Source of the DNA: Planctomycetia bacterium
GTDB lineage: Bacteria > Planctomycetota > Phycisphaerae > Phycisphaerales > SM1A02
NCBI GenBank assembly: GCA_005776885.1
Contig: SXOD01000022.1
Coordinates: 1-64,000, forward strand
Reading direction: 5' to 3'
Length of the DNA stretch: 64,000 nucleotides
Every line of letters begins with the position of its first letter. Position 1 is the first letter of the stretch. The position numbers and the translations under genes are program-made. The notes beneath the pieces were generated by a model. That model worked only from the letters and a program-made list of their open reading frames with translations, was not told the DNA's origin and did no database searches. Of this stretch, positions 10,636-22,200 are shown piece by piece.

Positions 10636-11525
10636 TGGGTGACGGCGAGCCAGTCCTCGCGTCCTTCGACGATACCGCTCCCGAGTTGGCCTTCGCGTTC
10701 GCAACCCACCTCAGCCAGGTACTCGCCCAGCGGCACGAACGAGTGGCCCTCGGCGAGTGCGCGCTGCAGGAAAGCATCAAAGAGGGCCGCCTTCCTTCCC
10801 CCCTCGCTCTCGGCGTGGATCGTGAGGACGTGTGGCCGGCCATCGCCCACGAGAGTCAGCATTCGATCGTTGAAGTTGGAGTCGGTGCAGCCATGGCGAC
10901 CGACCGACTCGTCGTAGGTGGGCAAGTCCACCGGGACCTGCGGCGGCTGCAGCAGCACGGAGCCGCCGCCGTCGTCCACGCGGATCCGGAGCGGCCGCGC
11001 CGGCCCTCGCGTGTCGGAGTGGAAGGCAAACGGTCGAGCACACTTGCCGCGCAGCAAGGCCTCCGTGCATCGCCACCCCGGGCTGGCGGTGCTGGTTGGC
11101 GCGGCGCCGGCGAGGTCAGCGAGGCATTCCGTCGCTCGATCCATGTCACCAAGCAGCGAGTCGTCATTGGTGCCCGCCTGCACCTGCCATCGATGGTGAT
11201 CCCAGGCGTGGACGCCAAACTCGTGGCCGGCCTGGATCGGCAGCCGGATCGTGTCGGCCAGTCCTTCGCCAATGCGCGGGCCCGGCCAGAGCGTCCCGCG
11301 GAGCAGGATTTCCCACCCATAGAGGCTGGCCGCGCGCGAGCGCAGCATCTTGAGGGCAAACGTGGGTCGCAGCAGTCGTCGCACATGCCGCCCCATGTTG
11401 TCGGGGCCCACCGTGAAGTACCACGTGCCGCGCACACCGTGCCGTTCCAGCGTCCGCAGGAGCGTCGGCACGCCGTCGCGGGTTCCGCGCCAGGTGTCGA
11501 CGTCGATGCGAAGGCCGATGGGCAT
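10632..11525 (-). CDS. arnD: ArnD-like polysaccharide deacetylase (deformylase)
   Basis: GLRIDVDTWRGTRDGVPTLLRTLERHGVRGTWYFTVGPDNMGRH; HEFGVHAWDHHRWQ; operon context. Confidence 0.9.
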   Translation of the reverse strand: MPIGLRIDVDTWRGTRDGVPTLLRTLERHGVRGTWYFTVGPDNMGRHVRRLLRPTFALKMLRSRAASLYGWEILLRGTLWPGPRIGEGLADTIRLPIQAGHEFGVHAWDHHRWQVQAGTNDDSLLGDMDRATECLADLAGAAPTSTASPGWRCTEALLRGKCARPFAFHSDTRGPARPLRIRVDDGGGSVLLQPPQVPVDLPTYDESVGRHGCTDSNFNDRMLTLVGDGRPHVLTIHAESEGGRKAALFDAFLQRALAEGHSFVPLGEYLAEVGCEREGQLGSGIVEGREDWLAVTQ

Positions 11526-11555
11526 CGTGTGGCGTTGCCAGGAGACGTGGGCCGG

Positions 11556-13556
11556 TCAGCACACGGAGGCTGGCATGGCCAACCCATGCGCCTGCGCGTA
11601 CTGCGCCAGGAACCAGTCGAGCGTGCGGGTCACCGACTCGCGTGTGGTGATGGACGGCACCCAGCCGACCGTGCGGCGCGCGTTGCGGATGCTCGGGCGG
11701 CGATGCTGCACGTCCTCATAGCCCTTGCCGTAGTAACGGCCGCTCTCGATCACTCGATAGCCGGCAAATGGCGGGAATTGCGACCGCAGCGGGTGTGCGT
11801 CGAAGGCGGCGACCAGCATCTCGGCAAGCTCCCGAATGCTGGCCTCGTTGTCGGGATTGCCGATGTTGACGATCTGGCCATCGCATCGACCCGCTTCGTT
11901 GCGGATGAGTCGATAGAGGCAGTCCACTCCCTCGTCCACGTCGGTGAAGCACCGCTTTTGCTCGCCACCATCGACCAGGAGGATCGGCGTGCCTTCCACG
12001 AGGTTGAGGATGAGCTGCGTGATCGCCCGGCTGGAGCCGACGCGCGCACTGTCCAGCGAATCCAGTCGCGGGCCGATCCAGTTGAAGGGGCGGAACAACG
12101 TGAACCGGAGGGCGCGCTGCGCGCCGTAAGCCCAGATCACGCGGTCCAGGAGCTGCTTGGAGCAGGAGTAGATCCAGCGCTGGCGGCTGATGGGGCCGGT
12201 GATGAGGTTGGACGTGTCCTCGTCAAAGTGCTCGTCGGTGCACATGCCGTACACCTCGCTGGTTGACGGGAAGATGAGGCGCTTGCCGTACTTGGAGCAG
12301 TCGCGGACGATGCGGAGGTTTTCCTCGAAGTCCAGTTCGAACACCCGGAGCGGGTTGCGGACGTACTCCATCGGCGTCGCGATCGCGACGAGCGGGAGGA
12401 TCACGTCGCACTTGCGGACGTGGTACTCGATCCACTCCCGGTTGATGGAGATGTCGCCCTCGACGAAGTGGAAGTCTGGGTGCGCGGCGATCGTTCCGAG
12501 GTTGTCGCCCTTGAGGTCCAGCCCGTACACCTCATGCTGGCCGTCCGCGAGGAGACGTTCGCAGAGGTGGCTTCCAATGAAGCCGTTGACGCCCAGCACC
12601 AGCACGCTCGTCCGGGCCTTCGCGGCAGGGGCCGTCCGGCGCACCAGTCGCATCCCGGGGACCAGGTTCAGCTCGGCCGCGAGTTGAGGGCCCGTGGCCC
12701 ACACGCCGTCGGCTGCCTGGCCCTCGGTCACTTCGATGGCCCCTTGGCCGCAGGCGATCACGAGTGGGTTGACGTCCAGGATCTCACCTGGCTGGCCGGG
12801 CCCCTCGACTTTCCGGGCTCCCCACACGAAGACCTTCCGGTCGGCGACGAACGTGAAGGCCCCGGGCCACGGATGGGACACCGCACGAACGAGGTTTCGC
12901 ACCGCTTCCGCGGGCTGTGACCAGTCGATCTTGCCATCCTCTGGGCGTCGCTTGCCGACGCTCGTCGCCTCCGCCGCCACCTGCGGCGTGCGCGTGGCGC
13001 GTCCGGAGACCACGAGCGGAAGCGTCTCGCGCAGGAGCGTGGCCGCCTCGGCCGCCAGGGTCCGAGTCAGCGTGAGCGCCGTGTCGGTGGAGGCGATGGC
13101 CACGCGACGCTGCGCCACGATGTCCCCGGCATCGGCGTCGTCAGCCATGTGGTGGAGGGTGACGCCCGTCTCCGTCTCGCCGCGGACCAACACCCAGTTG
13201 ATCGGTGCGCGACCGCGGTACTTGGGCAGCAGGGACGCATGGAGGTTCAGGCAACCGGCGGGGAACAGGGCACGGAGCTCCGGACCGACCATGGCGCGGT
13301 AGTGGAAGCTGAGCAGGAGTTCGGCGCCGAGGGCGCGCATCCGCTCGATCCACAGCGGGTGGTTTGGGTCTTCCGGCGCGAAGGTCGGAATCCCTGCAGC
13401 GGCGGCCTCGCGCGCGACACTGGCAAACCACTGCCCCTCCGCCGGATCGTCGCGGTGGGTGAGGACGGCGACGACCTCGATCCCGCTCTCGAGGGTGGCC
13501 TTCAGGCCAGCGGCCCCGATGTCGTGATAGGCAAGGACTACGGCTTTCATGGGCAA
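11556..13556 (-). CDS. arnA: Bifunctional UDP-4-amino-4-deoxy-L-arabinose formyltransferase / UDP-glucuronate decarboxylase
   Basis: N-terminal formyltransferase ([35 protein letters not shown]) fused to SDR ([29 protein letters not shown]...[16 protein letters not shown]). Confidence 0.95.
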   Translation of the reverse strand: MPMKAVVLAYHDIGAAGLKATLESGIEVVAVLTHRDDPAEGQWFASVAREAAAAGIPTFAPEDPNHPLWIERMRALGAELLLSFHYRAMVGPELRALFPAGCLNLHASLLPKYRGRAPINWVLVRGETETGVTLHHMADDADAGDIVAQRRVAIASTDTALTLTRTLAAEAATLLRETLPLVVSGRATRTPQVAAEATSVGKRRPEDGKIDWSQPAEAVRNLVRAVSHPWPGAFTFVADRKVFVWGARKVEGPGQPGEILDVNPLVIACGQGAIEVTEGQAADGVWATGPQLAAELNLVPGMRLVRRTAPAAKARTSVLVLGVNGFIGSHLCERLLADGQHEVYGLDLKGDNLGTIAAHPDFHFVEGDISINREWIEYHVRKCDVILPLVAIATPMEYVRNPLRVFELDFEENLRIVRDCSKYGKRLIFPSTSEVYGMCTDEHFDEDTSNLITGPISRQRWIYSCSKQLLDRVIWAYGAQRALRFTLFRPFNWIGPRLDSLDSARVGSSRAITQLILNLVEGTPILLVDGGEQKRCFTDVDEGVDCLYRLIRNEAGRCDGQIVNIGNPDNEASIRELAEMLVAAFDAHPLRSQFPPFAGYRVIESGRYYGKGYEDVQHRRPSIRNARRTVGWVPSITTRESVTRTLDWFLAQYAQAHGLAMPASVC

Positions 13557-14566
13557 ACCTCGTGGTGGGGGGCGGGGATCATGGCGCGTCGATGCGCCGA
13601 GGGATCATTCGTCGCGGGATGGTCGGGGAGCGTCTCGCCGACGATGTGGTCGACGATGTAGCGCGGTCGTTCGCGGACGTCGGCGTGGATGCGGCCGATG
13701 TACTCGCCCAGGAGCCCCATCGCCACGAACTGCGCACCGGTGAAGAAGAAGAGCACGGCGAAAAGGGTAAAGGTCCCGTCGCCCGCCCAGTGGGCGCCAA
13801 ACGCGAATCGCAGCAGCAAGAGTGCCGCGCCGAAGAGGACCGCCAGCGCAGCGATGCATCCGCCGAAGTACGACAGGAGGCGCAGGGGCGTGGTCGTCAT
13901 GCAGGTCAGGAGGTCGAACTGCAGGTTGATGAGCTTGACGAACGAGTACTTGCTCTCGCCGGCGGCGCGCTCGGCATGGCGCACCTCGATCTCCGCCGTC
14001 CGCTTCGCGAACATGTTGGCGAGCACGGGAATGAAGGTGCTCCGCTCACGGCACGAGAGCATGGCCTCCACCACGCGGCGACGGTAGGCGCGGAGCATGC
14101 AGCCGTAGTCGTGCATCATGACGCCGGTGGTGGCGCGCACGAGGTGATTGATGAAGAGGCTGGGCCACCGGCGGAAGAGCGTGTCCTGCCGGTCGGCGCG
14201 GACGGTGCCCACGACATCGTTGCCGGCATCGATCGCCTCCACCAGGCGCGGGATCTCCTCGGGCGGGTTCTGCAGGTCGGCGTCCAGCGTGACCAGGATC
14301 TCGCCGCGGGCGAAGGAAAACCCACAGAGGATCGCATTGTGCTGGCCGTAGTTGCGATTCAGGATGAGCGACTTGACTTCGCCCGGGTGCGCCCCGGCCA
14401 GCTGTCCAAGGGCTTCGGTCGTTCCGTCGCGACTGCCGTCATCGACCAGCACCAGTTCCCAGGGCCGGCCCAGGGACCGGCCGACGGCGACCACGCGCCG
14501 AACAAGCTCGGGAAGGTTGTCGATCTCGTTGTAGACCGGGATGACGATGGAAACGCTCGGCTTCAT
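13547..14566 (-). CDS. arnC: ArnC-like undecaprenyl-phosphate glycosyltransferase
   Basis: GT2 signature [21 protein letters not shown]...[19 protein letters not shown] and C-terminal TMs; operon position. Confidence 0.92.
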   Translation of the reverse strand: MKPSVSIVIPVYNEIDNLPELVRRVVAVGRSLGRPWELVLVDDGSRDGTTEALGQLAGAHPGEVKSLILNRNYGQHNAILCGFSFARGEILVTLDADLQNPPEEIPRLVEAIDAGNDVVGTVRADRQDTLFRRWPSLFINHLVRATTGVMMHDYGCMLRAYRRRVVEAMLSCRERSTFIPVLANMFAKRTAEIEVRHAERAAGESKYSFVKLINLQFDLLTCMTTTPLRLLSYFGGCIAALAVLFGAALLLLRFAFGAHWAGDGTFTLFAVLFFFTGAQFVAMGLLGEYIGRIHADVRERPRYIVDHIVGETLPDHPATNDPSAHRRAMIPAPHHEVCP

Positions 14567-15787
14567 TCAGGATCCTTGGGCCACGCACGGTGTCGGCGTC
14601 GGGGGTGCGGTGGACGGTCGGCCTGCAGCATCCAGGACCTGTCGGATCGCGGCGACCACGAAGTCCTGGTCGGCCTCGGTCATGCCGGGGAACATCGGGA
14701 TGGTGCATATCCGCTCGGAGTTCCACTCGGTGTTCGGCAGCGTGCCGGAGGCAACAGGCCGGTGCTCGCGGTACCAACGATGGACATGCGCCGCCTTGAA
14801 ATGCAGCCCGGTGCCGACGTTGAGTTCCTTGAGTCGAGCCATGAACTCATCGCGGGCGAGCCCAGCCTCCTCGGGGAGCACCCGCACAATGAAGAGGTGG
14901 TGCGCGTGGCGGTGGGGCCACGACGGCTCGCCCAATGGCTCGACCCCGGGAATCCCGGCCAGCAGTCGCGTGTACCGGCGGCAGAGGTCCCGACGGCGCT
15001 CCGTGAGCGCGTCAAGGCGCCGGAGCTGGCTCACTCCCAGCGCCGCGTTCATGTCGGGCATGTTGAACTTGAAGCCGGGTTCCTGCACTTCCACCTGCGG
15101 GCTTCGTCCCTGCTGCCCGCGCTCAAAGGCGTCGGCGGCGAGGCCGTGGAACCGAAGCTGCCGGAGGCGGGCGGCGAGCGCACGGTCGTGCGTGGTGATC
15201 GCGCCACCCTCGCCTGAGGTGATGTTCTTGATCGGATGGAACGAAAAGACGCAGGTGCCCTCCGCGCCGATCTCCCGGCCGCGGTACTGCGTGCCGATCG
15301 CATGCGCTGCGTCCTCGATGAGGTGGATGCCGCGCGACTTGGCCACGTCACGGATCGGATCCATGTCGCAAGGCGCGCCGGCGTAGTGGACGGGGATGAT
15401 CGCCTTGGTCCGAGGGGTGATCGAGCGCGAAATCTCATCCGGCGAGGCGAGGAGCGTGTCCCGGTCGACGTCCACGAAGGCACTCCTGGCACCCAGGATC
15501 TCCACCAGGTTGGAGGTGCTGACCCAGGTCATGCTGGGTGTCACGACCTCATCACCTGGGCCGATCCCCAGGGCGGTCAGCAAGGCGTGCATCGCCGCGG
15601 TACCCGAAATGAACACCAGCGCCTCCGGGGCGCCAGTGCGCTCGCGAATGGCGTCCTCAAAGGCCGCCACCTGCGGCCCCGTCGTGATCCAGCCGGAACG
15701 GAGCACGCTGGTCACCGCCGCGATGTCTTCCTCGGTGATCGAGGGCCGGCAGAAGGGCAAGAACGCTGGGCGCGGCTGGAGCGGCAA
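14567..15787 (-). CDS. arnB: UDP-4-amino-4-deoxy-L-arabinose aminotransferase (DegT/DnrJ/EryC1)
   Basis: FLPFCRPSITEEDIAAVTSVLRSGWITTGPQVAAFE; EDAAHAIGTQYRGREIG; FSFHPIKNITSGEGG. Probable TTG start at 15787 (the ORF track over-extends to 16504). Confidence 0.92.
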   Translation of the reverse strand: MPLQPRPAFLPFCRPSITEEDIAAVTSVLRSGWITTGPQVAAFEDAIRERTGAPEALVFISGTAAMHALLTALGIGPGDEVVTPSMTWVSTSNLVEILGARSAFVDVDRDTLLASPDEISRSITPRTKAIIPVHYAGAPCDMDPIRDVAKSRGIHLIEDAAHAIGTQYRGREIGAEGTCVFSFHPIKNITSGEGGAITTHDRALAARLRQLRFHGLAADAFERGQQGRSPQVEVQEPGFKFNMPDMNAALGVSQLRRLDALTERRRDLCRRYTRLLAGIPGVEPLGEPSWPHRHAHHLFIVRVLPEEAGLARDEFMARLKELNVGTGLHFKAAHVHRWYREHRPVASGTLPNTEWNSERICTIPMFPGMTEADQDFVVAAIRQVLDAAGRPSTAPPTPTPCVAQGS

Positions 15788-15847
15788 GTGTGGAATCCTA
15801 CAAGAAGGTCCGGATTCTCCAGAATGGAGGACGCCTACGCTTGGCCG

Positions 15848-16300
15848 ATGAAAACAGGCCTCCTCTCGACGGCGGTCACCCTCGCCGTGTGCGCCCCCAC
15901 GGCACTCGTGTCGTGTGGCGCGGTCAATGGCGGGCCAACCATCCCCAGCGTCCCGGCACGAGCCGTTCCACTCTGCGTCGAGTCGGTCGAGCTGGGAACG
16001 GAACGGGTGGAGGGGAGCGGCGCCATGCGCGTGCGCGACGCGATTGTCGTGCTCGGCAACATCGGTCCCGGCCCTGTCGAAGTCACCCGAATGAGACCCA
16101 CCGTCAGCACCGTGGTGAACACGGATCTTGGGCTGCCGCCGTTCACCGTTCCGGCGGGAGCTCGCGTGACTCTCAATATCTCCGCCAAGAGTCACACGGA
16201 GGAGTCCGTTGTCCGCCGAGTCCGGATCGAGTGCACCAGCGCCGCCGGTCCCACGACGCTTGAAGTCCTGGTCCCGCTCGCGGGTGGAGGTGGTGCATGA
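15848..16300 (+). CDS. Small secreted DUF1573-like lipoprotein
   Basis: Signal with lipobox-like ALVSCG; DUF1573-like beta pattern 'VVLGNIGPGPVEVTRMRPTVSTVVNTDLGLPPFTVPAGARVTLNI'. Confidence 0.5.
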   Translation: MKTGLLSTAVTLAVCAPTALVSCGAVNGGPTIPSVPARAVPLCVESVELGTERVEGSGAMRVRDAIVVLGNIGPGPVEVTRMRPTVSTVVNTDLGLPPFTVPAGARVTLNISAKSHTEESVVRRVRIECTSAAGPTTLEVLVPLAGGGGA

Positions 16301-17979
16301 CTCTGTCGCAGTCCATTCGACTAGCCTCGCCGCCCATGCGCAATCCCACGAGCGCGGGCCAGGATTCGAGCCGCCGCCGGACATCATTCCCTGAAACGAT
16401 CCCCGGGACTCCTCTTGGGACTCGTGCCGTGGCGCTTGCCGTGGCGCTTGCCGTGGCACTCGCCCTGGCCGCCTGCGATGTTGGGCCAAAGTACGTCGCC
16501 CCAAGCGAGAATCTGCCAGGCGGTTTCGTCGCCGGGTCCGCAGTCGCCACGCCGCCGGCTGATCCAGAACTGCGCGAGTGGTGGGCCCAGTTCAATGACC
16601 CGCTCCTCACGGAACTCATTCGTGATGGAGACCAGGCCAACCAGTCCCTCGCCGCCGCGCTGGCCAATGTCAAGGCGGCGTGGGCAGGAGTAGGCATCAC
16701 CGAGAGCGAGTTCTGGCCAAGTGTGGGGCTGGGAGGAAAGTACGCGCGCGAGAAGGTGAACATCACGCAGGTTGCGGCGCAAGGGGTGGACGTTTCGCCG
16801 TACGACGTCTATGCCTACGGCGTGGGCATGTCGTCGTGGGAGATTGACATCTGGGGCAAGGTCAGGAACCAGGTGGTGGCGGCCACGGAGGGTGCCAATG
16901 CCACGCTCGACAGTTTCCGCGGCCTCATGGTCTCCATCCGGGCGCAGATTGCATCGACCTACATCCAGGCGCGAACGCTGCAGGCGCGGATCGAGGTGGC
17001 CGAGTCCGTGGTGGGGAACCTCCAGCAGACCGTGGACCTGGTCGCCCTCAAGGTCCAGCACGGCACCGCCGACCAGATGAGCCTGGACCAAGCCAGCGCC
17101 GAGCTGGACATGAGTGCGTCTCAGTTGCCGCAGTTGCGTGCGGCCTATGACTCGACCGTGTCCACGCTCGCCGTGCTGTGCGGGACGACCACCGCGCCGA
17201 TGATGGAGCGCCTCTTGGCCTCACCTGGGGCGATTCCAGATGGACCAGGGGTGCTCTCCATCGGCATCCCCGCGTCGCTGCTGGAGCGTCGAGCCGACGT
17301 GCAGGCGCGCGAGCGCGAGTACCACGCCTCGATAGCGACGATCGCGGCAACCGAAGCGCTGCACCTTCCGTCGTTGTCGCTCAGCGGCAACTTCTACATT
17401 TCGTCCAACACCGTCAAGGGGCTCGGCGACATCTCCAACGAGGCCTACTCGTTTGGTCCATCGATCAACTGGCTCGTGTTTGCGGGTGGCCGCGTGAACT
17501 CGCAGGTGGCGCAGGCCAAGGCTCGATCCGAGGAGGCGCTGGCCAACTATCGCAATGCGGTCTTGACGGCCCTCGCGGACGTGGAGTCCTCGGCCTCGTC
17601 GGTGGGGCAGTCCCAAGAAGCCTTGGAACTGCAGCAGCGCGCATTGACCTCGGCTGCAGCGGCGTTTGCGCTTGCCGTGCTCCAGTTCGAGCAAGGCCTC
17701 ACCGACCTGACCACGCTCCTGTCCATCGCGAACACGCTGGCTGACGTCGAGGATGCCGTCGCACAGACACAGGGCCTGGCGGCGCAGGACATCGTTTCGC
17801 TCTACAAGGCACTGGGGGGCGGGTGGGAGACGGCCACCCTGTCCGAGGATGCCGCCGCGATCCTCAAGGAAAAGCCTGACCACGTCGAGGACGGCTGGAA
17901 GCCCCCGACGGCAGCATCCGAGCCGATCCCCACTCCGATCGTGCCCACCGAACCATCGACCACCAAGGGACAATCATGA
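16297..17979 (+). CDS. RND efflux outer-membrane lipoprotein (NodT/OprM family)
   Basis: Lipobox LALAAC; CDVGPKYVAPSENLPGGF; TolC-like repeat motifs; first gene of the tripartite operon. Confidence 0.9.
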   Translation: MTLSQSIRLASPPMRNPTSAGQDSSRRRTSFPETIPGTPLGTRAVALAVALAVALALAACDVGPKYVAPSENLPGGFVAGSAVATPPADPELREWWAQFNDPLLTELIRDGDQANQSLAAALANVKAAWAGVGITESEFWPSVGLGGKYAREKVNITQVAAQGVDVSPYDVYAYGVGMSSWEIDIWGKVRNQVVAATEGANATLDSFRGLMVSIRAQIASTYIQARTLQARIEVAESVVGNLQQTVDLVALKVQHGTADQMSLDQASAELDMSASQLPQLRAAYDSTVSTLAVLCGTTTAPMMERLLASPGAIPDGPGVLSIGIPASLLERRADVQAREREYHASIATIAATEALHLPSLSLSGNFYISSNTVKGLGDISNEAYSFGPSINWLVFAGGRVNSQVAQAKARSEEALANYRNAVLTALADVESSASSVGQSQEALELQQRALTSAAAAFALAVLQFEQGLTDLTTLLSIANTLADVEDAVAQTQGLAAQDIVSLYKALGGGWETATLSEDAAAILKEKPDHVEDGWKPPTAASEPIPTPIVPTEPSTTKGQS

Positions 17980-19247
17980 AGTTGCTCACGCCGACCACCG
18001 GGGGCCCCGCGTTCGCGTTCCCCATCTCGATGACACTCGCGCTCTCGATGGTCTCCTGCGGACCGGAGCCCTTCAAGCCTCCAGTCCTGGCCGAGGTGCC
18101 GGTGCGGACGGCCGTGGCCGTCGCGAAGGACTTGCCGATCGTGCACTCCTATCCGGCAGTCTTCCAATCGCCGCGCCCGGTGCAGTTGACCGCGCGCGTC
18201 GCCGGCTACCTGATGCCGCAGGAAACTCCTGATGGGTCGATGGTGAAGGCGGGAGATGTGGTGTACCGGATCGACCCGGCGCAGTACAAGGCACAACTGG
18301 CCTCGGCGGAAGCCAGCTTGGCCTCGGCGCTCGCCGCCAGCCAGTTTGCCGACAGCGAGGTCCAGCGCAATGCCCCGCTGGTCGAGGTCGGCGCGATGAG
18401 CAGGCAGGACTTTGACAACCTCGTCACCAAGGCCAAGGAGGCCACGGCGCAGGTGCTGAGCGCACAAGCGCAGGTGGAACTGCAGGCACTGAATGTGTCG
18501 TACTGCACGATCGCGTCCCCGATGGACGGCAAGTTGGGGAAGAGCCAGGAGTTTGAGGGTTCGATGGTCGGCCCGGGCTACAACACGGACCTGAACCTGG
18601 TCGTGCAGACCACGCCGATGTGGGCGCAGTTCAGCCCCAGCGCGACCGAATGGCCACGGTACGAGACACTCCTTGCCGCGGGGGCACTCCCGGCATCGGT
18701 CCAGTACGGCATGGCCGGACCCTCCGCCCAGGGCTCCGTCGTCTTCACCAACAACGAGGTGGGGCAGACCACCTCCAGCATGCTGATGCGGGCGGAGTTC
18801 CCCAATCCGGCCGGCGTCTTCGTGCAGGGGGCCTTGGGCGAAGTCAGCGTGCAACTCAGCGTCATGAACTCGGCGGTGCTCATCCCCGTCGCCGCGCTCT
18901 GGGCCCGCGAGACGGAACTCTTTGTCTGGAAGGTCGCGCCCGACAACACCGTGAGCTCGGTGAGGGTGACGGTCCCGCAGCGCAGTGCCGGGGAAGCGGT
19001 CATCGCCTCCGGCCTCGCGGCGGGCGACAGGGTGGTGGTCGCCGGCATGCAAAAGCTGCGAGAGGGAAGCAAGGTGATGGAGGCCCCGGCCGGGACCGTC
19101 AACAAGCCGGGTATCGCGGCGTCCCCGCGACCGGACCCGCACTCCAGCACGGCATCGGCAACGTCGTCGCCGCCGGCGGTGGCGCCGCCGGCGGTGGCGT
19201 CGCCGACCACCGGGTCGTCCACTTCGCACGGCAAGGCTGGGAACTGA
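17976..19247 (+). CDS. RND efflux periplasmic adaptor (HlyD/AcrA family)
   Basis: FQSPRPVQLTARVAGYLMPQETPDGSMVKAGDVVYRIDPAQYKAQLASAEASL. Confidence 0.93.
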   Translation: MKLLTPTTGGPAFAFPISMTLALSMVSCGPEPFKPPVLAEVPVRTAVAVAKDLPIVHSYPAVFQSPRPVQLTARVAGYLMPQETPDGSMVKAGDVVYRIDPAQYKAQLASAEASLASALAASQFADSEVQRNAPLVEVGAMSRQDFDNLVTKAKEATAQVLSAQAQVELQALNVSYCTIASPMDGKLGKSQEFEGSMVGPGYNTDLNLVVQTTPMWAQFSPSATEWPRYETLLAAGALPASVQYGMAGPSAQGSVVFTNNEVGQTTSSMLMRAEFPNPAGVFVQGALGEVSVQLSVMNSAVLIPVAALWARETELFVWKVAPDNTVSSVRVTVPQRSAGEAVIASGLAAGDRVVVAGMQKLREGSKVMEAPAGTVNKPGIAASPRPDPHSSTASATSSPPAVAPPAVASPTTGSSTSHGKAGN

Positions 19248-19250
19248 TCG

Positions 19251-22200
19251 ATGCTGAAGTTCTTCATCCACCGGCCGATCTTCTCGTCGGTCATCGCGAT
19301 GATCACGGTCCTCGCCGGCGTGATCGCGATGGCGATCCTGCCGGTGGCGCAGTTCCCGCAGATCGTCCCACCCACCGTGCAGGTGAGTTCCACCTACAAC
19401 GGTGCCGACGCGGAAACGGTCGCGGAGACGGTCACGCTTCCGCTGGAACTCCAGATCAACGGCGCGGGAGACATGCTCTACATGTCCTCGGCGAGCACCG
19501 CCAACGGCCTGAGCCAGGTCACGGTCACCTTTGAAGTCGGCACCGATGAGGACATGGCCGCCGTCGACGTGATGAACCGAGTGCAGCAGGCGATCCCGCA
19601 GCTGCCGGAATCGGTCCAGCGCGTCGGCCTCACGGTGACGAAGCAATCGACCAACATGGTGCTGGTGGTGAACCTGGTGTCGCCAAACGGCGAGTACGAC
19701 AGCGACTTCCTCACCAACTACGCCAACATCGTGGTGGAAAACCCGCTTACGCGGCTGAGTGGCGTGGGCCAGGTCACGGTCTTTGGCCTGCTCCAGTACT
19801 CCATGCGGGTGTGGGTCGATCCCACCAAGATGGCGGCGCTGCACCTGTCGACCGACGACATCACCAACGCCGTGCGCAGCCAGAACCTGCAGGCCGCCGT
19901 GGGGCAGGTGGGCGCGATGCCCATGGCGGCGGACCCGGTGTTCACGCTCAACTTGGTGACGAAGGGACGGCTCACCACCGCCGAAGAGTTCGGCGACATC
20001 GTGATCCGTGCCGGGAGCGACGGGGCCATCGTGCGCCTGAAGGATGTCGCGCGCGTGGAGATGGGGTCGTACCAGTACTTCACCGAGTCCAACCTCAACG
20101 GCGGCGCGACCGCGACGATCGGCATCTACCAGCTGCCTGACGCCAATGCGCTCAGCCTGGCGGAGTCCGTGCGGTCCGAAATGGAGCGCCTGAGCAAGTA
20201 CTTCCCCGCCGGTGTGGAGTACGAGGTCATCTACGACTCCACGAAGTTCGTGTCCGCGTCGCTGGATGAGTTGGTCAAGACGCTCATCGAGGCGGGCCTC
20301 CTGGTCCTCTTCGTCATCTTCATCTTCCTCCAGGACTGGCGAGCCACGCTGATCCCGATGATCGCGATCCCGGTGTCGATCATCGGCACCTTCGCCTTCA
20401 TGGAGGCGTTCGGGTTCTCGATCAACACGCTGACGCTGCTGGGCCTGGTGCTGGCGATTGTCCTGGTGGTGGATGACTCCATCGTCGTGGTCGAGAACGT
20501 CTACCGGCAGATGGAGCTGGGCGCTCCCGACGCCAAGACGGCGGCCGAGCGCGCCATGCACGAGGTCGCGGGACCGATCATCGCCACCAGCCTGGTGCTG
20601 CTGGCTGTGTTCATCCCCGCCGCGATGATGCCAGGCATCACCGGGCAGCTGTACAACCAGTTCGCGCTCACGATCGCGTTCTCCATCGCGCTGAGCTCGA
20701 TCAACTCGCTCTCGCTCTCACCGGCGCTCTGCGGCATCTTCCTCAAGAAGCCACACCATGCGACCTGGCGCCCGTTCGTGGTCTTCAACCAGCAGTTCGA
20801 CCGCTTCGGCCACTGGTACGCGGCCGTGGTGCGATGGTTTGGCCATCGCTGGTACTACGTCGTCGGCGGATTCGCAGTCGCCGTCGTGGCGATCGTGTTG
20901 CTGCTGTCGCGGACACCGACCGCCTTCGTGCCCAACGAGGACCAGGGTTGGTACATGGTCGGGACGCAGTTGCCGCTGGGCTCGTCGCTGGACCGGACGC
21001 AGGCGGTGTCCCGCCAGGTGATGGCGCTGGTGAAGGAAGACCCCGCCGTCGCGAATGTCATCCAGATCAACGGCTTCAACATGCTGACCTCTGTCCCCCA
21101 GACGGATGCGGCCTTCGTGATCGTGGTCTTGAAGCCGTGGGAGGAGCGGGACCCCGTCACCGAGAACATCCGGGCGATCATCGAGCGCGTGTATCCCAAG
21201 CTCATGATGATCCCCGAGGCGGAAGCGTTCCCGTTTGCACCGCCGCCGATTCCCGGACTGGGGACCGTCGCGGGATTCCAGCTGCAGCTGGAGGACATCA
21301 ACGGGCAGGGCTTCGGCGTGCTCGCGGACGCGGCCGGTGACTTCATCGGCGAACTTGAGAAGCGACCCGAAGTCTCCAGGATCATGACGCCGTTTGCCAA
21401 CGATGCACCGGTCGTGACCCTCAAGATCGACCGCACCAAGGCGGAACTCCTGGGCGTTGGCATCTCCGACGTGTTCTCGCTGCTGGGCGACACGCTGGGC
21501 CAGGCGTTCATCAACAACTTCAACGAGTTCGGCCAGGTCTACAACGTCATGGTGCAGGCCGAGGCCGGCCAGCGACTCACCGTCCGCGACGCCCTCATGA
21601 TGTATGTCCGCAACAAGCAAGGGGAGATGGTGCCGCTGGCGTCGTTCTGCACCGCCGAGCTGGGCGCCGGCACCAACAACGCCATGCACTACAACGCGTA
21701 CAACACGGTGCAGGTGAACGGATCGCCGGCACCCGGGTACTCGTCGGGCGACGCCATCCACGCGGCGGAACAGGTGGCCGCCGCCACGCTTCCCGACGGC
21801 ATTGGCTACGAGTGGACCGGGACCACGCTGCAGGAGATCGAGTCCGCCGGCTACGCGCCGATCATCTTCACGCTCGCGCTGGTCGCCGTGTTCCTCCTGC
21901 TCGCAGCGCAGTACGAGAGCTGGGCGCTCCCGTTCAATGTGCTGCTGGCCGTGGCCTTCGCCGTCCTGGGCGCACTCATCGCACTCCACCTTCGCCACCG
22001 TGCGCTGGACACCTACGCGCAGATCGGCCTGGTCATGCTGGTGGGCCTGGCGGCGAAGAACGCCATCCTCATCACGGAGTTCGCCAAGTCACGGCGCGAG
22101 GCCGGCGAGTCGATCCTGGACGCAGCCGTCAACGCCAGCCACATCCGCTTGCGCCCGATCCTGATGACCAGCTTCGCCTTCATCTTCGGCATCCTGCCGT

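Noticed and set aside
10635-15217. Long + strand ORFs (10635..12266; 13562..15217)
   Set aside because: Antisense shadows of the well-supported arnD/A/C/B genes.
17802-20561. 919-aa minus-strand ORF
   Set aside because: High-GC shadow ORF (His/Arg/Asp-rich) opposite the RND adaptor and permease; no protein features.
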